In this document: in pieces, positions 19,229 through 28,435 of the stretch
Layout of the letters: every line of letters begins with the position of its first letter
How positions within the stretch are numbered: position 1 is the first letter of the stretch
DNA from: Actinomycetota bacterium
Lineage (GTDB): Bacteria; Actinomycetota; Actinomycetes; Nanopelagicales; Nanopelagicaceae
Direction of reading: 5' to 3'
Length of the DNA stretch: 42,026 nucleotides
Assembly (NCBI GenBank): GCA_009702965.1
Contig: WLHB01000009.1
Location: 1 to 42,026 of the forward strand
The notes under the pieces: generated by a model
The model's input: the letters and a program-made list of their open reading frames with translations, nothing else
What the model was told of the DNA's origin: nothing
Database searches by the model: none
Program-made: the position numbers and the translations under genes

Positions 19229-20137
19229 TTACTTACTCTTCTCAACTTTTGGAGCAGGCGTCCAATCAACTGCGATCACTTCACCAGCGCGGTGATGCAT
19301 GACAAATGAATCACCTGGCTTGAGTTCGGCAGATAACCGTTTGAAATTCTTCTTACCAATCAACTTCTTCACTAGCTTTGGCAGTACAGGATTGTGGCTG
19401 CACATCACCGATGACTTATCTGAGAGCATCACGCTCAAGGCATAATCCAACGCTTTTTCACTATCTTTTTCGAAACCAAATTCGCTGATCTCTGAAGAGT
19501 AGATCGGTGTGATTCCATACTCTGCCGCCATCACTTCGATTGTCTGAACACAGCGGATTGCATCAGAGCTGTAAATCTTCTCGATTGCATATGGAGCATA
19601 GATTGCTGGAATCTTTGCTGCCTGAATCTGTCCGACGTGTTCTAGGGGGCGATCACCGTCATCGCCATCCCACAAATCGCGCTTCAGCGCTTTTGCATGG
19701 CGAAGCAGAATAAGTGGGGTTGAGCCAAAACCAAATTCGCCAGCCATGCGAACGATCTCGCGATCATCGCTATTGCTTAATTTTTCAATAGCAGTAGAGA
19801 TTGAAACCCATTCAATCGCATCGACCTCTTCTGGGTTTGGTGTTGCTGCATTGAATTCATGCGCCTCTGCCAACCAGTAACGAACTTCTTTTGTCACACC
19901 ATTAACTTCGTAATCAACTGTTCCAATTTCTGGACCGAAGATTGCCTTCACACCCGTCTCTTCGAGAACTTCGCGAAAGGCTGCCTGAATATGGCTCTCG
20001 CCGGCATCAACGCCGCCTTTAGGAAGTGACCAATCGTCATAACGTGGGCGATGAATGATTGCGATCTGTACATCGCCGCCTTCAATTGATTGCCACAATA
20101 CTGCTCCAGCGCCTTCAATACGATCAACTGTTGCCAT
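19229..20137 (-). CDS. mutT1: Nudix hydrolase fused to histidine phosphatase (MutT1-like)
   Basis: 302 residues. Residues 1-135 are a Nudix domain with the full Nudix box GGVDAGESHIQAAFREVLEETG; residues 145-300 form a SixA-like histidine phosphatase beginning LILLRHAKA, with second active-site region SSVMCSHNPVLP. This fusion is the actinobacterial MutT1, which degrades 8-oxo-dGTP and dinucleoside polyphosphates. It starts 2 nt after the ppk stop with AAGGG upstream, so it is coupled to ppk, the same order as in mycobacteria. Confidence 0.92.
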   Translation of the reverse strand: MATVDRIEGAGAVLWQSIEGGDVQIAIIHRPRYDDWSLPKGGVDAGESHIQAAFREVLEETGVKAIFGPEIGTVDYEVNGVTKEVRYWLAEAHEFNAATPNPEEVDAIEWVSISTAIEKLSNSDDREIVRMAGEFGFGSTPLILLRHAKALKRDLWDGDDGDRPLEHVGQIQAAKIPAIYAPYAIEKIYSSDAIRCVQTIEVMAAEYGITPIYSSEISEFGFEKDSEKALDYALSVMLSDKSSVMCSHNPVLPKLVKKLIGKKNFKRLSAELKPGDSFVMHHRAGEVIAVDWTPAPKVEKSK

Positions 20138-20139
20138 TA

Positions 20140-22260
20140 TTAACCCTTCGGGTTCTCTTTAAGGTGATGCGAATGTGCATCCAAAAGTAGAGCACCTGCT
20201 TCAGAGACGCTGCGACGCTTCCATATCTGACCATTGAGATGCCAGCTCTGTGTCTCATCTGAAAGACCTATATCTAGAATCTCTTTCAACTGCTGAACAT
20301 GTGGCCGGTTGTAAATTCTTACAAGACATTCGACTCTGCGATCAAGATTGCGATGCATTAAATCTGCCGAACCCATCCAATATTCCTCTTCACCGTCATT
20401 GAGAAAATAGAAGATTCGTGAATGCTCAAGGAATCGACCAAGTACTGAGCGAGCAGTGATATTTTCAGAGAGCTCAGGAACCCCCGCTTGAACAGAGCAA
20501 ATTCCTCGCACCAAAAGATCGACCTTTACCCCCGCAGCAGATGCTTCATAGAATTTCTCAACGAATTCTTCATCCAAAATTGAATTGAGTTTAAGGCGAA
20601 TGTGCGCTGCCTTACCAGCGCGCGCATGAGTTATCTCGCGATCGATTTTTTCAATGAGGCTAGCGCGTAATGACTTTGGCGCAACGAGTAAACGAGAATA
20701 GGTTGATTGTGGGGCAAAGCCAGAAAGCTGATTAAAGAGTTTGGTGAGATCTTCAGTCAGCTCTTCATCAGCGCTGAGCAGACCTAAATCTTCATACATA
20801 CGTGCCGTCTTTGGATTGTAATTTCCCGTTCCAACGTGGGCATATCTATGGATTCCGCTATGTTCATCACGAATAACGAGTGAGAGTTTGGCATGTGTCT
20901 TAAGGCCCATCAATCCATAGACAACGTGCACACCGGCTGCTTCAAGTTTTCGAGCCCAGCGCACATTTGCCTGTTCATCAAAGCGTGCTCGAATTTCAAT
21001 AACAGCAAGGACTTGTTTGCCAGATTCAGCGGCTTCAATCAGGGCTGCAACGATCGGTGAGTCACCAGATGTTCTATATAGCGTCTGCTTGATGGCCAAT
21101 ACTTTTGGATCAGCAGCGGCATGATTAAGAAAATCAACAACTGAATGTGTGAATGAGTCATACGGGTGGTGCAGCAGTATTTCGCCTTTTCGCAGAGCGG
21201 AGAAGTACACATCGTGGTCTTCTTCATCTATTCCTACGAGTGGACCAGGAGTTTTCGAAGAGAAGGTTGGGAAGTGAAGATCAGCAATCTTTAAATCGGC
21301 GATCTTGGTGAGATCTTGCAAATTAACTGGGTGACCTGAACGAATCACATTGAGGGGATCAATTTCAAGCTCTTCTGTCAGCATCGCGAGAAGTTCTTGA
21401 TTCACGCCAACTTCAACCTCAAGTCGCACAGGCGGACCAAAGCGGCGCAAGAGAAGTTCCTGTTCAAGACTAGATAGCAAATCTTCAGAGTCGTCCTCAT
21501 CAATTTCTAGATCCTGATTTCTTGTCACTCTAAAGACAATATGACCACCGATTTCCATACCTGGAAAGAGTTGATCAAGATTATGAGCGATGAGATCCTC
21601 AAGAGGAATAAAGCGTGTGGATTTTTCAGTGGTAGAGATAAGGCGACTAAGAATCGGTGGCACTTTAACGCGGGCAAAGAATTTCTCACGGGTATCCGGA
21701 TTAATCACTCGCACACCGAGGTTGAGCGATAGCCCTGAGATATAAGGGAAAGGATGCGAAGGATCAACGGCTAGCGGTGTAAGAACCGGAAAAATTCTTG
21801 TCCTAAAGAGCTCTTGTAGGTGTTCTTTCTCAGCCGAGGTTAGATCGCCCCATGTGATGAGTTCGATTCCCTTGGCGGTGAGTGCTGGGCGAATATCGTT
21901 TTCAAAGATGCGGTACTGATGTGCGGTCAGATCTTTAACGATGCGTGATATCTCAGCCAGAAGTTCTTGTGGGGCATATCCTGCAGAATTTTTAGAGGTG
22001 ATGTTATTTTCGATTTTACGTAATACTGATGCGACGCGGACCATATAGAACTCGTCGAGATTTGATGAAAAAATAGTGAGAAAACGTACTCGCTCAAGAA
22101 GGGGAACATTCTTATCCTCAGCTAACTCAAGAACTCGCTGATTAAAGGCTAACCAACTGATCTCACGATCTGTCAGATTCTCCATGCGTGGCACCCTACT
22201 AGTGTTCATGGGTTGAGTGAACAGAAGGTTACGAATGAAGGTGCGAAGAGAGAACTTCAT
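20140..22260 (-). CDS. ppk: Polyphosphate kinase 1
   Basis: Makes polyphosphate from ATP through a phosphohistidine. 706 residues from ATG 22260, directly after the upstream stop (TAAATG). The conserved N-domain begins at MENLTDREISWLAFNQRVLELAED, so ATG 22185 is an alternative: TAGGGT lies 7 nt before it. Motifs: HPYDSF, RTSGDSPIV, EIRARFDEQANVRWA, THAKLSLVIRDE and YAHVGTGNYN with the catalytic His, and the C-terminal RRVECLVRI. Upstream of mutT1. I report the longer frame; the 25 extra residues are basic and may be untranslated. Confidence 0.93.
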   Translation of the reverse strand: MKFSLRTFIRNLLFTQPMNTSRVPRMENLTDREISWLAFNQRVLELAEDKNVPLLERVRFLTIFSSNLDEFYMVRVASVLRKIENNITSKNSAGYAPQELLAEISRIVKDLTAHQYRIFENDIRPALTAKGIELITWGDLTSAEKEHLQELFRTRIFPVLTPLAVDPSHPFPYISGLSLNLGVRVINPDTREKFFARVKVPPILSRLISTTEKSTRFIPLEDLIAHNLDQLFPGMEIGGHIVFRVTRNQDLEIDEDDSEDLLSSLEQELLLRRFGPPVRLEVEVGVNQELLAMLTEELEIDPLNVIRSGHPVNLQDLTKIADLKIADLHFPTFSSKTPGPLVGIDEEDHDVYFSALRKGEILLHHPYDSFTHSVVDFLNHAAADPKVLAIKQTLYRTSGDSPIVAALIEAAESGKQVLAVIEIRARFDEQANVRWARKLEAAGVHVVYGLMGLKTHAKLSLVIRDEHSGIHRYAHVGTGNYNPKTARMYEDLGLLSADEELTEDLTKLFNQLSGFAPQSTYSRLLVAPKSLRASLIEKIDREITHARAGKAAHIRLKLNSILDEEFVEKFYEASAAGVKVDLLVRGICSVQAGVPELSENITARSVLGRFLEHSRIFYFLNDGEEEYWMGSADLMHRNLDRRVECLVRIYNRPHVQQLKEILDIGLSDETQSWHLNGQIWKRRSVSEAGALLLDAHSHHLKENPKG
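22193..22198 (-). promoter_or_regulatory. Possible internal -10 of ppk (leaderless)
   Basis: TAGGGT on the minus strand, 7 nt before the alternative ppk ATG at 22185. Confidence 0.3.
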
Positions 22261-23037
22261 TTATCTTGGCCAGGATATAAGTTGAGGATATTTAGGCATA
22301 CGTCCATCGCCTGATGAGCGCCCACGAAGTCGGCGAATAATCCAGGGAAGTGCAAATACAAAGAACCAGAGAACACCAACTGCGCGTTCTTTTATCCACG
22401 GCGTTGGCTTGGCTGGTGGCAACGGTGTGCGCCACTCTGGATCAAAGTCATAGCCTAATTTTTCTAATACAGCTTCAGCACATCGGTAATGTCCCATTGA
22501 ATTTAGATGAAGGCGATCAAATGCTAAGAAGCGACGATCACTCAAGAATCTCTCTCCATTTGCATCTACAACAATTGCACCAACCTCACCTGCAATTTCA
22601 CGGATAGAGCGATTAAATGCGCCAAATCGTTCTTGCCATACTTTTGAACCACGACCTTTATTTCCAGTATCTTCCAAGACGGTAAAGAGCATCACTGTTG
22701 CTCCCGTAGCGGCTAATGCGCGCACCGCCGATTGATACTTTTCTTTCGCCGCTTCTGCATCAAAGCCAGGGCGCAACGCATCATTTGCCCCTGCATGAAA
22801 TGAGACCAAGGTGTCTGGACCCGTGATGTATGTCATCGCAACTGGTAATTGATCATCAATAACTTGCTGCAACAACTTTCCGCGCACCGCCAGATTTGCA
22901 TAGGTAAATGTCGGTGATTTCTTTGCTAAACCATCTGCAACACGATCGGCCCAGCCACGATATTGGCCATTTACTTGTTCATCACTCATACCCTCGCTAT
23001 ACGAGTCACCACATACGACAAACCGGTTATAAATCAT
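22261..23037 (-). CDS. SGNH/GDSL hydrolase
   Basis: 258 residues from ATG 23037 (MIYNRFVVCGDSYSEG), with GAGAAG just upstream; a longer frame to 23151 overlaps rlmB and is rejected. Block I GDS with nucleophile S12, block III GAND, block V DRLH give a Ser-Asp-His esterase or lipase site. A single hydrophobic helix near the C-terminus (VLWFFVFALPWII) suggests membrane anchoring with a basic tail inside. Substrate unknown. Lies between rlmB and ppk, both on the same strand. Confidence 0.85.
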   Translation of the reverse strand: MIYNRFVVCGDSYSEGMSDEQVNGQYRGWADRVADGLAKKSPTFTYANLAVRGKLLQQVIDDQLPVAMTYITGPDTLVSFHAGANDALRPGFDAEAAKEKYQSAVRALAATGATVMLFTVLEDTGNKGRGSKVWQERFGAFNRSIREIAGEVGAIVVDANGERFLSDRRFLAFDRLHLNSMGHYRCAEAVLEKLGYDFDPEWRTPLPPAKPTPWIKERAVGVLWFFVFALPWIIRRLRGRSSGDGRMPKYPQLISWPR

Positions 23038-23050
23038 TGCACTTCTCTCT

Positions 23051-24019
23051 TTACTTCGTGCGGCGCTGCTCATCCACCCAGAACATAGCAATCGCTGTTG
23101 CAACGCTTGCGTTGAGTGATTCAGTAGTGGCCATAATTGGAATCGAGACAACTAGGTCGCACTTTTCACGAACAAGGCGTGAAAGGCCCTTTCCTTCGCT
23201 GCCAACAACAATCATCAAATTCTCACGGGCAACCTTCATCTCACTTAAGGTCACATCAGATTCGCCATCTAGACCAACAACAAAGCAGCCTAATTTCTGA
23301 GCATCTTCGATAGTACGTGCCAGATTTGTTACCTGAGCAACTCGCAAGCGAGCCGCCGCCCCCGCCGATGTCTTCCACGCAGCTGCAGTCATTGCGGCGG
23401 CGCGACGTTCTGTCATCACAACACCGGCTGCGCCAAATGCTGACGCGCTTCGCACGATAGCGCCAAGGTTACGAGGATCAGTCACTCCATCGAGTGCGAT
23501 GATCATCATCGGATGGTTTGCTTGCTCTGCAATCTCTTGGAAACTTGAATACTGATAAGGCTTAATCGCAAGAATAATTCCTTGGCTGTTTGCATTGATA
23601 TTTTCAATCTCAGCGCGATGTACTTCGCGAATATTGAGGCCATGGTGCAGTGCAAGCTTGAGCGACTCTGCAACGCGATCATCCACATCGATACTGCGAG
23701 CAACAATCAGTTCAGTTGCTGGAACATTCTCACGGAGCGCTTCTAGAACTGCGTTACGACCAGAAACGATTTCACCCTTAGGTTTTTCGCTGCGGCCGCG
23801 AGGTGAAGTTCCAGCGCGAGGTGATGATGTACCTGTGCGCTTTGTTGTTCCTTTTTCCGCAGCCTTCTTTCGTTTAGCAGCTGCGTGATATGGACGATCT
23901 TCAGCCTTAGGTGTTGGACCTTTACCTTCAAGGCGACGCTTGTTATTTCCACCAGAACCAGTCGTTGGTCCCTTCTTTGATCCGCGTACCGCGCCACGTG
24001 GTTTTGAATTACCGGCCAT
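23051..24019 (-). CDS. rlmB: 23S rRNA 2'-O-ribose methyltransferase (RlmB/TrmH family)
   Basis: SPOUT-class methyltransferase, 322 residues. Residues 1-82 are a Lys/Arg/Gly-rich disordered tail; then the substrate-binding domain (GEIVSGRNAVLEAL) and the knotted catalytic domain with DGVTDPRNLGAIVRSA, VGSEGKGLSRLVREKCD and IPIMATTESLNASVA. The likely target is a guanosine of 23S rRNA. ATG directly follows the cysS stop (TAAATG); cysS-rlmB adjacency is common in actinobacteria. Confidence 0.92.
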   Translation of the reverse strand: MAGNSKPRGAVRGSKKGPTTGSGGNNKRRLEGKGPTPKAEDRPYHAAAKRKKAAEKGTTKRTGTSSPRAGTSPRGRSEKPKGEIVSGRNAVLEALRENVPATELIVARSIDVDDRVAESLKLALHHGLNIREVHRAEIENINANSQGIILAIKPYQYSSFQEIAEQANHPMMIIALDGVTDPRNLGAIVRSASAFGAAGVVMTERRAAAMTAAAWKTSAGAAARLRVAQVTNLARTIEDAQKLGCFVVGLDGESDVTLSEMKVARENLMIVVGSEGKGLSRLVREKCDLVVSIPIMATTESLNASVATAIAMFWVDEQRRTK

Positions 24020-25426
24020 TTATTTACTCTCACTTCGTGTGATCGACCATCGTGGCCCTTGTGCGCTATCTTCAATAGTAATTCCAAGTGCAACTAATCC
24101 ATCGCGAATCGCATCCGCTGCAGCAAAATCCTTACGTACTCGAGCCGCTTCACGCTGTTCTAGCGCTAATTTTATTGTTCCATCAAGTGCTGAATTCAGA
24201 TCCTGCGAAGCACCGGCCGAAGCAAAGGCTGGATCAAAAGGATCACAGCCCAACACATCTAGCGCTCCACGAATCTCAGCTGCCGATGCTGTGATACCAG
24301 CCTTATCCATGGCCGTGATTGCAATATTTCCAAGTCGCAGTGCTTCAGATATTCCAGCCAGAGCCTCTGGCACCGCTAAATCATTATTCATCGCCGCAGC
24401 AAATCCTTTACTCACAACTGGTTCTGGAAGGTGGCCGAGAATTTCTACTGAACGCTGCAAAAAGGTTTCAATGCGACCAAAGGCAACCGCTGATTCAGCA
24501 AGTGCTTCATGTGAAAATTCCAACATAGATCGATAATGCGCACTACCTAAATACCAGCGCAATTCAATTCCACGAACAGTTTTTAATAACTCGTGTACCT
24601 GAAGTGAATTACCTAAAGACTTGCTCATCTTTTCACCAGAGGCTGTTACCCACGCATTATGTAACCAGCGCTTTGCAAAGCCGTAACCGGCTGCCTCTGA
24701 TTGTGCAATTTCGTTTTCGTGATGAGGAAAAATCAAATCAAGTCCACCACCGTGAATATCAAAACTTTCACCAAGGTAGGCGTGTGCCATCGCTGAGCAT
24801 TCCAAATGCCAACCAGGTCGACCCGCACCCCATGGTGTTGGCCATGAAGGATCTCCGGGCTTTGCAGCTTTCCAGAGTGCGAAATCTCGCGGATCTTTCT
24901 TAAATGTTTCATCGGCATCTGCTGCACTTAAAAGATCATCAACGTTTTGGCGAGAAAGTGTGAGGTATGACGATAACTTTCGAACCTCTAAATACACATC
25001 ACCGTTTCCTGGCGCATATGCCGCACCACGTTCAATCAAGATCTGCATCAACTCAACCATCTGAGTGATATGTCCCGTGGCACGTGGCTCATATGTAGGA
25101 GGTAGAACATTGAGGGCGGCGTAGGCATCGCTAAATGCTCGCTCGTATTTCATAGCAACAGCCCACCATGGCGATTTTTCATGAACAGCCTTATGCAAAA
25201 TCTTGTCATCGATATCTGTCACGTTGCGAATAAAGGTGACGTTATAGCCACTCTTTGTCAGCCAGCGCCGCAAAATATCGAAGTTCACACCAGAGCGAAC
25301 ATGGCCGATATGTGGTGGTGCTTGAACGGTTGCACCACAGAGATAAATACCGACCTGGCCTTCTTTTATCGGCGTAAAGGCAGAAGTGGTTCGCGTGAGG
25401 GTGTCATATAAATGCAGCGAACTCAT
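24020..25426 (-). CDS. cysS: Cysteinyl-tRNA synthetase
   Basis: Class I synthetase charging tRNA-Cys, 468 residues. HIGH motif in PPHIGHVRSG, zinc ligands including C30 (LCGATVQ) and the GWHLECSAMA and HHENEIAQ regions, and EKMSKSLGNS for KMSKS. A full anticodon-binding C-terminal half is present, so this is CysS and not the shorter mycothiol ligase MshC. Leaderless-type promoter TAGACT 6 nt upstream of ATG 25426. Followed by rlmB with no gap. Confidence 0.96.
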   Translation of the reverse strand: MSSLHLYDTLTRTTSAFTPIKEGQVGIYLCGATVQAPPHIGHVRSGVNFDILRRWLTKSGYNVTFIRNVTDIDDKILHKAVHEKSPWWAVAMKYERAFSDAYAALNVLPPTYEPRATGHITQMVELMQILIERGAAYAPGNGDVYLEVRKLSSYLTLSRQNVDDLLSAADADETFKKDPRDFALWKAAKPGDPSWPTPWGAGRPGWHLECSAMAHAYLGESFDIHGGGLDLIFPHHENEIAQSEAAGYGFAKRWLHNAWVTASGEKMSKSLGNSLQVHELLKTVRGIELRWYLGSAHYRSMLEFSHEALAESAVAFGRIETFLQRSVEILGHLPEPVVSKGFAAAMNNDLAVPEALAGISEALRLGNIAITAMDKAGITASAAEIRGALDVLGCDPFDPAFASAGASQDLNSALDGTIKLALEQREAARVRKDFAAADAIRDGLVALGITIEDSAQGPRWSITRSESK

Positions 25427-25432
25427 GTGCCA

Positions 25433-25438
25433 AGTCTA
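25433..25438 (-). promoter_or_regulatory. -10 element of cysS (leaderless)
   Basis: TAGACT on the minus strand, 6 nt before ATG 25426. Confidence 0.45.
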
Positions 25439-25447
25439 CCTTGAGGT

Positions 25448-26569
25448 TTAATTCTTAAAAATCAGTGCAGATGCAATCGCTGCAATCCCTTTTCCTTCAC
25501 CTGTGAGGCCAAGTCCATCGGTAGTTGTTGCAAGTAGCGCCACATCTGCTCCGTTGAGTGCGTGAGAGAGAGCGGCTATCGCCTCGACTCGACGCGCACC
25601 GATCTTTGGGCGATTTCCAATGATCTGTACAGATACATGTGAAATCGAATATCCAGCGGCGTTCACAAGTCTTGTGGTCTCTTGCAATAGTTGTGCACCA
25701 CTTGCGCCAGCATATTCAGGACGTGATGTACCGAAATTACTTCCGAGATCTCCTAGATTTGATGCCGCAAATAAAGCATCACAGATCGCATGTGTTGCAA
25801 CGTCACCATCTGAATGTCCATCAACACCGACTTCGCCCGGCCAGTAAAGAGCTGCAAGATAAAGTTCACGACCTTCTGCGAAAGCATGTGCATCAACACC
25901 AACACCTGTTGAGAATTCATTTGTTGCACCGAGATATTGCAGCGCTGTTGCTAAGTCAGAAGGTGTTGTGATTTTAATTGCGCGTTCTTCACCTTCAATG
26001 ACGCGCACTCGTGCCCCAAGTTTTTCAACGAGAGCGGCATCATCTGTTGCATCGCCACCTGTTGCATGTGCTCGGCTTAAAAGTTCGTAAGAAAATCCTT
26101 GTGGGGTCTGCACGCGTCGCAATGGTGCACGATCTGGAGTTGTAAGAACGTATCCATCGCTATCGACCACTTTGACGGTATCAATCTGTGGCAGACCTGG
26201 GATCACTGCAACGTCGCCACTGCGTAAGGAGGTGATCACGCGACGAGCAAGATCGCTGCTTGCGAGCGCTCTCGCCGCATCATGCACCAGAACAAATTCA
26301 CATGTGGCAGGGAGCGCGGCTAATCCAATTCGAACACTTTCACTTCGTGTCTGGCCACCGGTAACAACGGTTGCACGATCTCCTGCTAACTCGCGAAACT
26401 TCTCTTCATATCCAGCTGGCGCGGTAATGACAATCTCATCAACAACAGCCGAGAGCGATGCGAGGGCATGTTCGATCAGTGTGCGATCTCCGCAATGAAT
26501 AAGGGCTTTAGGAATCGCTGCGCCGAAGCGTTCGCCGCTACCTGCAGCGGCGATAATTGCAGCGATCAT
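25448..26569 (-). CDS. ispDF: Bifunctional IspD-IspF (MEP pathway)
   Basis: 373 residues, two fused enzymes of isoprenoid synthesis. Residues 1-215: MEP cytidylyltransferase ([27 protein letters not shown]). Residues 219-373: MECDP synthase, with metal site GVGVDAHAF (Asp/His), [15 protein letters not shown], and the C-terminal [10 protein letters not shown]. In mycobacteria ispD and ispF are separate neighbours after carD; here they are one chain. The start lies 15 bp after the carD stop. Confidence 0.95.
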   Translation of the reverse strand: MIAAIIAAAGSGERFGAAIPKALIHCGDRTLIEHALASLSAVVDEIVITAPAGYEEKFRELAGDRATVVTGGQTRSESVRIGLAALPATCEFVLVHDAARALASSDLARRVITSLRSGDVAVIPGLPQIDTVKVVDSDGYVLTTPDRAPLRRVQTPQGFSYELLSRAHATGGDATDDAALVEKLGARVRVIEGEERAIKITTPSDLATALQYLGATNEFSTGVGVDAHAFAEGRELYLAALYWPGEVGVDGHSDGDVATHAICDALFAASNLGDLGSNFGTSRPEYAGASGAQLLQETTRLVNAAGYSISHVSVQIIGNRPKIGARRVEAIAALSHALNGADVALLATTTDGLGLTGEGKGIAAIASALIFKN

Positions 26570-26583
26570 GGTGTGACTTTCCG

Positions 26584-27066
26584 TTAGGAAGCAAGAACCT
26601 CATCAAGAATTGTTGCTGCCTTGATCTCATCTGTGTGCTCAGCAAGTGCGAGCTCAGAGACCAAAATCTGCTTTGCCTTTGTCAGCATTCGCTTTTCGCC
26701 GGCAGAAAGACCACGGTCGAGATCGCGACGGTAGAGATCACGAACAACCTCGGCGACCTTAATAACATCACCAGATGCAAGCTTTTCAAGATTAGCCTTA
26801 TAGCGACGTGACCAGTTTGTTGGCTCTTCTGTATATGGCTGGCGGAGAACGCTAAATACGCGATCAAGGCCGGCGCTATCGACAACATCGCGAACGCCAA
26901 CGAGATCTACATTATCTGCAGGAACACGAACGGTGAGGTCGCCTTGTGCAACCTTCAACACTAGGTAGGTCTTCTCTTCGCCCTTAATTACTCGAGTTTC
27001 AATTGCCTCGATAAGAGCTGCTCCGTGATGAGGATAAACAACGGTTTCGCCGACCTTAAATGTCAT
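26584..27066 (-). CDS. carD: CarD-like transcriptional regulator
   Basis: 160 residues. Binds the RNA polymerase beta subunit and stabilises open promoter complexes, chiefly at rRNA and housekeeping promoters. N-terminal Tudor-like RNAP-interaction domain ([21 protein letters not shown], residues 3-60) and C-terminal helical DNA-binding domain with the conserved Trp in [26 protein letters not shown] lies upstream of ATG 27066, and TAGAAT (27091-27096) about 25 nt upstream is a plausible -10. Precedes ispDF as in mycobacteria. Confidence 0.95.
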   Translation of the reverse strand: MTFKVGETVVYPHHGAALIEAIETRVIKGEEKTYLVLKVAQGDLTVRVPADNVDLVGVRDVVDSAGLDRVFSVLRQPYTEEPTNWSRRYKANLEKLASGDVIKVAEVVRDLYRRDLDRGLSAGEKRMLTKAKQILVSELALAEHTDEIKAATILDEVLAS

Positions 27067-27090
27067 GTGTTGCCCTTCGCTAGACGACCA

Positions 27091-27096
27091 ATTCTA
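27091..27096 (-). promoter_or_regulatory. -10 element of carD
   Basis: TAGAAT on the minus strand, 24 nt before ATG 27066, with a Shine-Dalgarno AAGGG in the short leader. One of the few starts here with a leader. Confidence 0.4.
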
Positions 27097-27165
27097 CCAG
27101 CCCTGACTGACAGATAAAACCTCAATACTTTGATAGAAAATATGACTACTTTCACGCGTAGAAAC

Positions 27166-27186
27166 CACTTGACAATTTGGCAAGTG
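27166..27186. promoter_or_regulatory. Palindrome upstream of the LpqE-like gene
   Basis: CACTTG, 9 nt, CAAGTG: exact 6-bp arms. It overlaps a perfect -35 hexamer TTGACA (27169-27174), 36-56 bp before the lipoprotein start. A dimeric regulator site is plausible; which regulator is unknown. Confidence 0.35.
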
Positions 27187-27221
27187 TCATTTTTGCCGTG
27201 CAGACATGAGAGAATACGGAC

Positions 27222-27743
27222 ATGCGCCGCACTTCAATTCTTATTGCATCTACCTTCGTTCTTGCATTCGCTCTTTCAGGTTGCGCAGCTGGACTCAATG
27301 CAGAGACCCGTAACATCGTTCGCGTCACTGATGGAAACGAAATTACTATTGATGAAAACGGCAGCGAAATTCGCGTGGTTAATCTCAAGCTTGTTGATAC
27401 AGGAGATGGTGCTGCAGTAGTTGTTGGAACCATTATTAACCAAGGCGCTAATCCAGATCAGTTATTAGGTTTTTCAGTCAACGGAATTCAGGCAACGCTG
27501 ACCGGTGAGACAAACCTTCTGACAAATAAGCCAGTTTCTTTTGAAGGCGAGCAAGCCAACGCAAAAGCGGTTTTCTATGGAGTTAATCCAACGGCTGGAA
27601 CTAATGTGAAGATATCCATTGGGTTTGCAAAGGCAGGCTTTGTTTCAGCCGAGGTAATTATTCGCGACAAGCGAGATGACTTTAAGAACGTTGTTTCTGG
27701 AAGCGCTCCGGTAACAGCTGATACAGCCACAGTTACCGAATAG
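27222..27743 (+). CDS. LpqE-like lipoprotein
   Basis: 173 residues. Signal peptide RRTSILIASTFVLAFALSGC ends in the lipobox LSGC (Cys20 is the acylated residue), so it is anchored on the outer face of the cytoplasmic membrane. The mature part is beta-rich (IVRVTDGNEITIDENGSEIRV, AVVVGTIINQG). Position divergent from carD matches mycobacterial lpqE, and the fold resembles copper-chaperone-like DUF461/PCuAC domains, but no Met/His copper motif is obvious. GAGAAT lies 6 nt upstream. Its TAG is immediately followed by the convergent regX3 stop. Confidence 0.75.
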   Translation: MRRTSILIASTFVLAFALSGCAAGLNAETRNIVRVTDGNEITIDENGSEIRVVNLKLVDTGDGAAVVVGTIINQGANPDQLLGFSVNGIQATLTGETNLLTNKPVSFEGEQANAKAVFYGVNPTAGTNVKISIGFAKAGFVSAEVIIRDKRDDFKNVVSGSAPVTADTATVTE

Positions 27744-28433
27744 CTACTTATTCTCCATCTTGTAACCAAGACCGCGAACTGTCTGAATATAGATTGGGTT
27801 TGCTGGATCAACTTCGATCTTTGCCCGTAGACGTTTGATGTGCACATCGAGGGTTTTGGTATCGCCTACGTAATCACTGCCCCAGACACGATCGATAATC
27901 TGAGTACGCGTAAGCACTCGATCGCAATTGCGCATGAGAAATTCGAGAAGTTCAAACTCTTTAAGTGGGAATTGAACTGGGCTGCCATTAATTGCAATGA
28001 CGTGGCGCTCTGTATCAAGACGTACTGGACCAACCGTGATGGTGCCAGATGCTGGATCAGCATCACCCAGATCAGAATTTCTCCGCAGAACTGCGCGTAT
28101 GCGGGCGACTAATTCGCGTGAAGAGTATGGCTTGGTCACATAATCATCTGCGCCAAGTTCAAGGCCTACGACTTTATCAACCTCAGAATCTTTGGCGGTG
28201 AGCATGATGATGGGAACATCAGAGCGTTGACGCAATTGCTTGCAGACTTCGGTGCCAGAAAGACCTGGCAACATAAGATCGAGAAGAACGAGGTCAGCGC
28301 CCACGCGATCAAACTCTTCGATCGCCTTAGGACCACTATCGGCCACAGTGACATCAAAGCCTTCGCGACCTAGCAAATATGCCAAGGCTTCGGAAAATGA
28401 TTCTTCATCTTCCACAACGAGAATTTTTGTCAT
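27744..28433 (-). CDS. regX3: Response regulator RegX3
   Basis: OmpR/PhoB-type regulator, 229 residues. Receiver domain 1-118 with acidic pair E8/D9, phosphoacceptor D52 (VLLDLMLPG), T79 and K101 (VTKPY). Winged-helix domain from about 130 with PLKEFELLEFLMRN and the recognition region TKTLDVHIKRLRAKIE. Paired with senX3 directly upstream (stop and start 2 nt apart; Shine-Dalgarno GGGAG). Known role: phosphate-starvation control; phoU across the divergent promoter supports this. Confidence 0.93.
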   Translation of the reverse strand: MTKILVVEDEESFSEALAYLLGREGFDVTVADSGPKAIEEFDRVGADLVLLDLMLPGLSGTEVCKQLRQRSDVPIIMLTAKDSEVDKVVGLELGADDYVTKPYSSRELVARIRAVLRRNSDLGDADPASGTITVGPVRLDTERHVIAINGSPVQFPLKEFELLEFLMRNCDRVLTRTQIIDRVWGSDYVGDTKTLDVHIKRLRAKIEVDPANPIYIQTVRGLGYKMENK

Positions 28434-28435
28434 CG

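Noticed and set aside
24020-25426. MshC (mycothiol ligase) instead of CysS.
   Set aside because: The chain has the anticodon-binding C-terminal half and a full KMSKS motif, and its length fits CysS.
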